Source: an uncultured Sulfurovum sp. (GTDB taxonomy: Bacteria; Campylobacterota; Campylobacteria; Campylobacterales; Sulfurovaceae). Taken from it: 6,859 nucleotides of DNA. This document shows, piece after piece, positions 5,702 through 6,859 of the stretch. The notes under the pieces are model-generated. The model was not told the origin of the DNA and made no database searches. It was given only the letters and a program-made list of their open reading frames with translations. Position numbers and translations under genes: made by a program. Within the stretch, counting starts at the first letter, position 1. Each line of letters begins with the position of its first letter. The stretch lies in the NCBI GenBank assembly GCA_902727905.1, contig CACVAR010000133.1, positions 1 through 6,859 of the forward strand, written 5' to 3'.

Positions 5702-6328
5702 GTGAGAAAAATATTATTTCTATTATTGCTAAGTTTTTTTTCTTCGGAATTGATGGCAAAAGCAGTAAGTAGTTGGCGACTGAATCATACTTATAAGAAA
5801 GTATCTAAAAATACAAACATCAACAAAAAGGCTTTAAAGAAGGCTTTTAGCTACTATAAGAAGAATCAAAAAAGAAAAAAACTTTCAACAAAATATCTTG
5901 CTATAGCTGACTATACAAAATCAGCAAAACACAAACGACTTTATATTATTGACCTCTATAAAGGCTCGGTTTTTAGGTATAAAGTAGCGCATGGAAAACG
6001 CTCAGGGGTTATCGGTGGTAAAGTTAAACGTTCAAGTAACAAACGAAACTCAAAGATGACACCCTATGGCTTTTTTAAAGTAGGAACAAAGGTTGGAAAG
6101 ACGAGAAAGAAGCGTTACCGATACCTTTCTGTACAAGGTCTTCAATGGTCCAATAAAAAAGTAGGCTACCCTACAAGAAAAGGGGGAAGAGATGTTATTA
6201 TACACCCAGCAAAATATGTCAATAGAGGTGGGCGTAGCCATGGTTGTTTTGCCATACGTCCTCAAGACAAATGGAAAGTTTTTGGGAAATTAAAAAAAGC
6301 ACTCCTCTATAGTTATACAGGTCGATAA
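5702..6328 (+). CDS. Secreted L,D-transpeptidase-type murein enzyme (YkuD_2-like)
   Basis: YkuD-fold enzymes use a Cys nucleophile to cross-link or trim peptidoglycan peptides, or to attach proteins to murein, in the periplasm. The 208-residue product starts with a signal peptide (MRK, hydrophobic 4-13, likely cleavage after AKA at 19-21). After a lysine-rich spacer (about 30-62), the catalytic domain begins near LAIADY (66-71) and includes a YIIDLYKG strand (81-88), SKMTPYGFFKVG (117-128), VIIHPAKYV with H168 (165-173) and the active-site block GRSHGCFAIRP with H180 and C182 (177-187). SxGCFA rather than SRGCIR points to the YkuD_2 branch. The protein is unusually basic, which would suit binding to the cell wall. 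The GTG start has AAGGGA (5692-5697) four bases upstream; the start fits the signal peptide. No strong promoter is seen; TAGTAT at 5667-5672 is a weak possibility. Whether it acts as a transpeptidase or a carboxypeptidase cannot be told. Confidence 0.85.
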   Translation: MRKILFLLLLSFFSSELMAKAVSSWRLNHTYKKVSKNTNINKKALKKAFSYYKKNQKRKKLSTKYLAIADYTKSAKHKRLYIIDLYKGSVFRYKVAHGKRSGVIGGKVKRSSNKRNSKMTPYGFFKVGTKVGKTRKKRYRYLSVQGLQWSNKKVGYPTRKGGRDVIIHPAKYVNRGGRSHGCFAIRPQDKWKVFGKLKKALLYSYTGR

Positions 6329-6346
6329 AAGGGAGAAAAAGAAAAG

Positions 6347-6712
6347 ATGAAAGTTATCATTGATTTAATAGAAGATATTAGAGAGAGTATTAATAATAAT
6401 GAAACTTATGCAGTAACAGCCATGTTACTAAAAGAAGATGAGCAAGATAAAAAGAATTTGATTTATGCTGGAGAAGCATCAGTAGCTTCATTTCATATAG
6501 ATGAGATTTCAAAGGAGTTGATTTTTACAGTTAATAGTAATGATAAAGCACTTGAAATAGGTGAGTTGGTTAAGCACTTACTTATTATGAGCATGGATAA
6601 AATGATGTATGAAGTTAAATTGGCAGTGAGTGACGAACATGCTCCACAAGCGTTAGTTGGTTTCGGTTTCAATGCTACTGATGCTAAATACGCTCTATTC
6701 ATTATGGCGTAA
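6347..6712 (+). CDS. Small acidic soluble protein of unknown function
   Basis: I cannot assign this 121-residue protein. It has no signal peptide and no obvious membrane helix, is rich in Asp and Glu in the first two thirds, and alternates predicted helices and strands: helix 3-17, strand-like TYAVTAMLL (20-28), LIYAGE (38-43) and LIFTVN (58-63), helix at about 67-88, then VKLAVS and a small-residue C-terminus (ALVGFGFNATDAKYALFIMA). This suggests one compact alpha/beta domain. The ATG at 6347 has GGGAG at 6331-6335, eleven bases upstream, rather far; the intervening A/G-rich sequence may help. It lies 18 nt after the transpeptidase gene with no terminator between, so the two are probably co-transcribed. 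It ends 45 nt before fabD. Codon use resembles its neighbours, so it looks like a native gene. Confidence 0.8.
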   Translation: MKVIIDLIEDIRESINNNETYAVTAMLLKEDEQDKKNLIYAGEASVASFHIDEISKELIFTVNSNDKALEIGELVKHLLIMSMDKMMYEVKLAVSDEHAPQALVGFGFNATDAKYALFIMA

Positions 6713-6724
6713 CCACCATTTGGC

Positions 6725-6730
6725 TAAAAT
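6725..6730 (+). promoter_or_regulatory. Possible -10 element ahead of fabD
   Basis: TAAAAT, preceded by TTTGGC, resembles an extended -10 box with G in place of the usual T of TGn. Transcription would start near 6737, leaving a leader of about 21 nt with AAGGG (6747-6751) six bases before the fabD ATG. fabD could equally be read through from the genes upstream, since no terminator is seen in the 45-nt gap. Confidence 0.35.
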
Positions 6731-6757
6731 ACCTAAATTTTAAATTAAGGGTTTAGT

Positions 6758-6859
6758 ATGTCAGTTAAATGTGCATTTTTGTTTGCAGGTCAAGGTTCTC
6801 AGAAAATGGGAATGGGAAAAGATTTTTTTGAAAATTCAGATGTTGCAAAACAGATGATA
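6758..6859 (+). CDS. fabD: Malonyl-CoA:ACP transacylase, N-terminal part
   Basis: FabD moves the malonyl group from CoA to acyl carrier protein, supplying the extender unit for cytoplasmic fatty-acid synthesis. Only the first 34 codons are in the window; the frame runs off the right edge without a stop. The start MSVKCAFLFAGQGSQKMGMG contains the family's FxGQGSQxxGMG strand-loop that helps form the oxyanion hole. The catalytic GHSLG serine would lie beyond the edge. The ATG at 6758 is supported by AAGGG (6747-6751) at six bases and by the alignment of the N-terminus with the family. Confidence 0.93.
   Translation, partial: MSVKCAFLFAGQGSQKMGMGKDFFENSDVAKQMI

Noticed and set aside
1..6859. 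CRISPR arrays, tRNA or rRNA genes, insertion sequences, riboswitches
   Set aside because: No regularly spaced direct repeats, tRNA-like cloverleaf, transposase-like protein or riboswitch-like leader was seen; no gene-free stretch exceeds about 165 bases.

Overview
This AT-rich window looks like ordinary chromosome from a member of the Campylobacterota (epsilonproteobacteria), most likely a respiratory Sulfurimonas/Sulfurovum/Arcobacter-type organism. The evidence is the gene order rplI-hslV-hslU, HslU and HslV sequences close to what I recall for Campylobacter, an HslV with a short leader ahead of its catalytic Thr, and promoters of the extended -10 (TGnTAnAAT) type with no clear -35 box. Genus is not decided by the sequence.

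Layout. (1) Positions 1-731 (+) hold the 3' part of a Sco/SenC-type copper chaperone with a C-terminal membrane anchor; its start lies outside the window. (2) Positions 738-2762 (-), tail to tail with it, encode a membrane-anchored PAS-GGDEF-EAL protein of c-di-GMP metabolism. Its GGDEF motif is intact, but the EAL domain has DGFG where the family has DDFG. (3) Positions 2763-2926 form a divergent promoter region. (4) Positions 2927-5258 (+) are a tight operon of ribosomal protein bL9 (rplI), the HslV peptidase and the HslU unfoldase. It ends at a perfect 11-bp hairpin plus T-run whose stem is partly made from the last codons of hslU. (5) Positions 5281-5574 (-) encode a small unrecognised membrane protein with two TM helices, a periplasmic CxxxC and a cytoplasmic coiled coil. 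An embedded promoter shows that it starts at 5574 or 5580 and not at the upstream GTG at 5637. (6) Positions 5702-6712 (+) carry a secreted, very basic L,D-transpeptidase-type (YkuD_2-like) protein followed 18 nt later by a small unrecognised soluble protein. (7) Positions 6758-6859 (+) are the first 34 codons of fabD, malonyl-CoA:ACP transacylase.

The genes do not form one dedicated system. They are housekeeping modules for protein quality control, translation, cell-envelope peptidoglycan, fatty-acid synthesis and oxidase assembly, plus a signalling gene. I see no mobile element, CRISPR array, tRNA or rRNA, and no convincing new multi-gene system. The most worthwhile leads are the altered EAL active site, the possibly leaderless GGDEF/EAL message, the re-started CxxxC membrane protein and the unknown gene between the transpeptidase and fabD.
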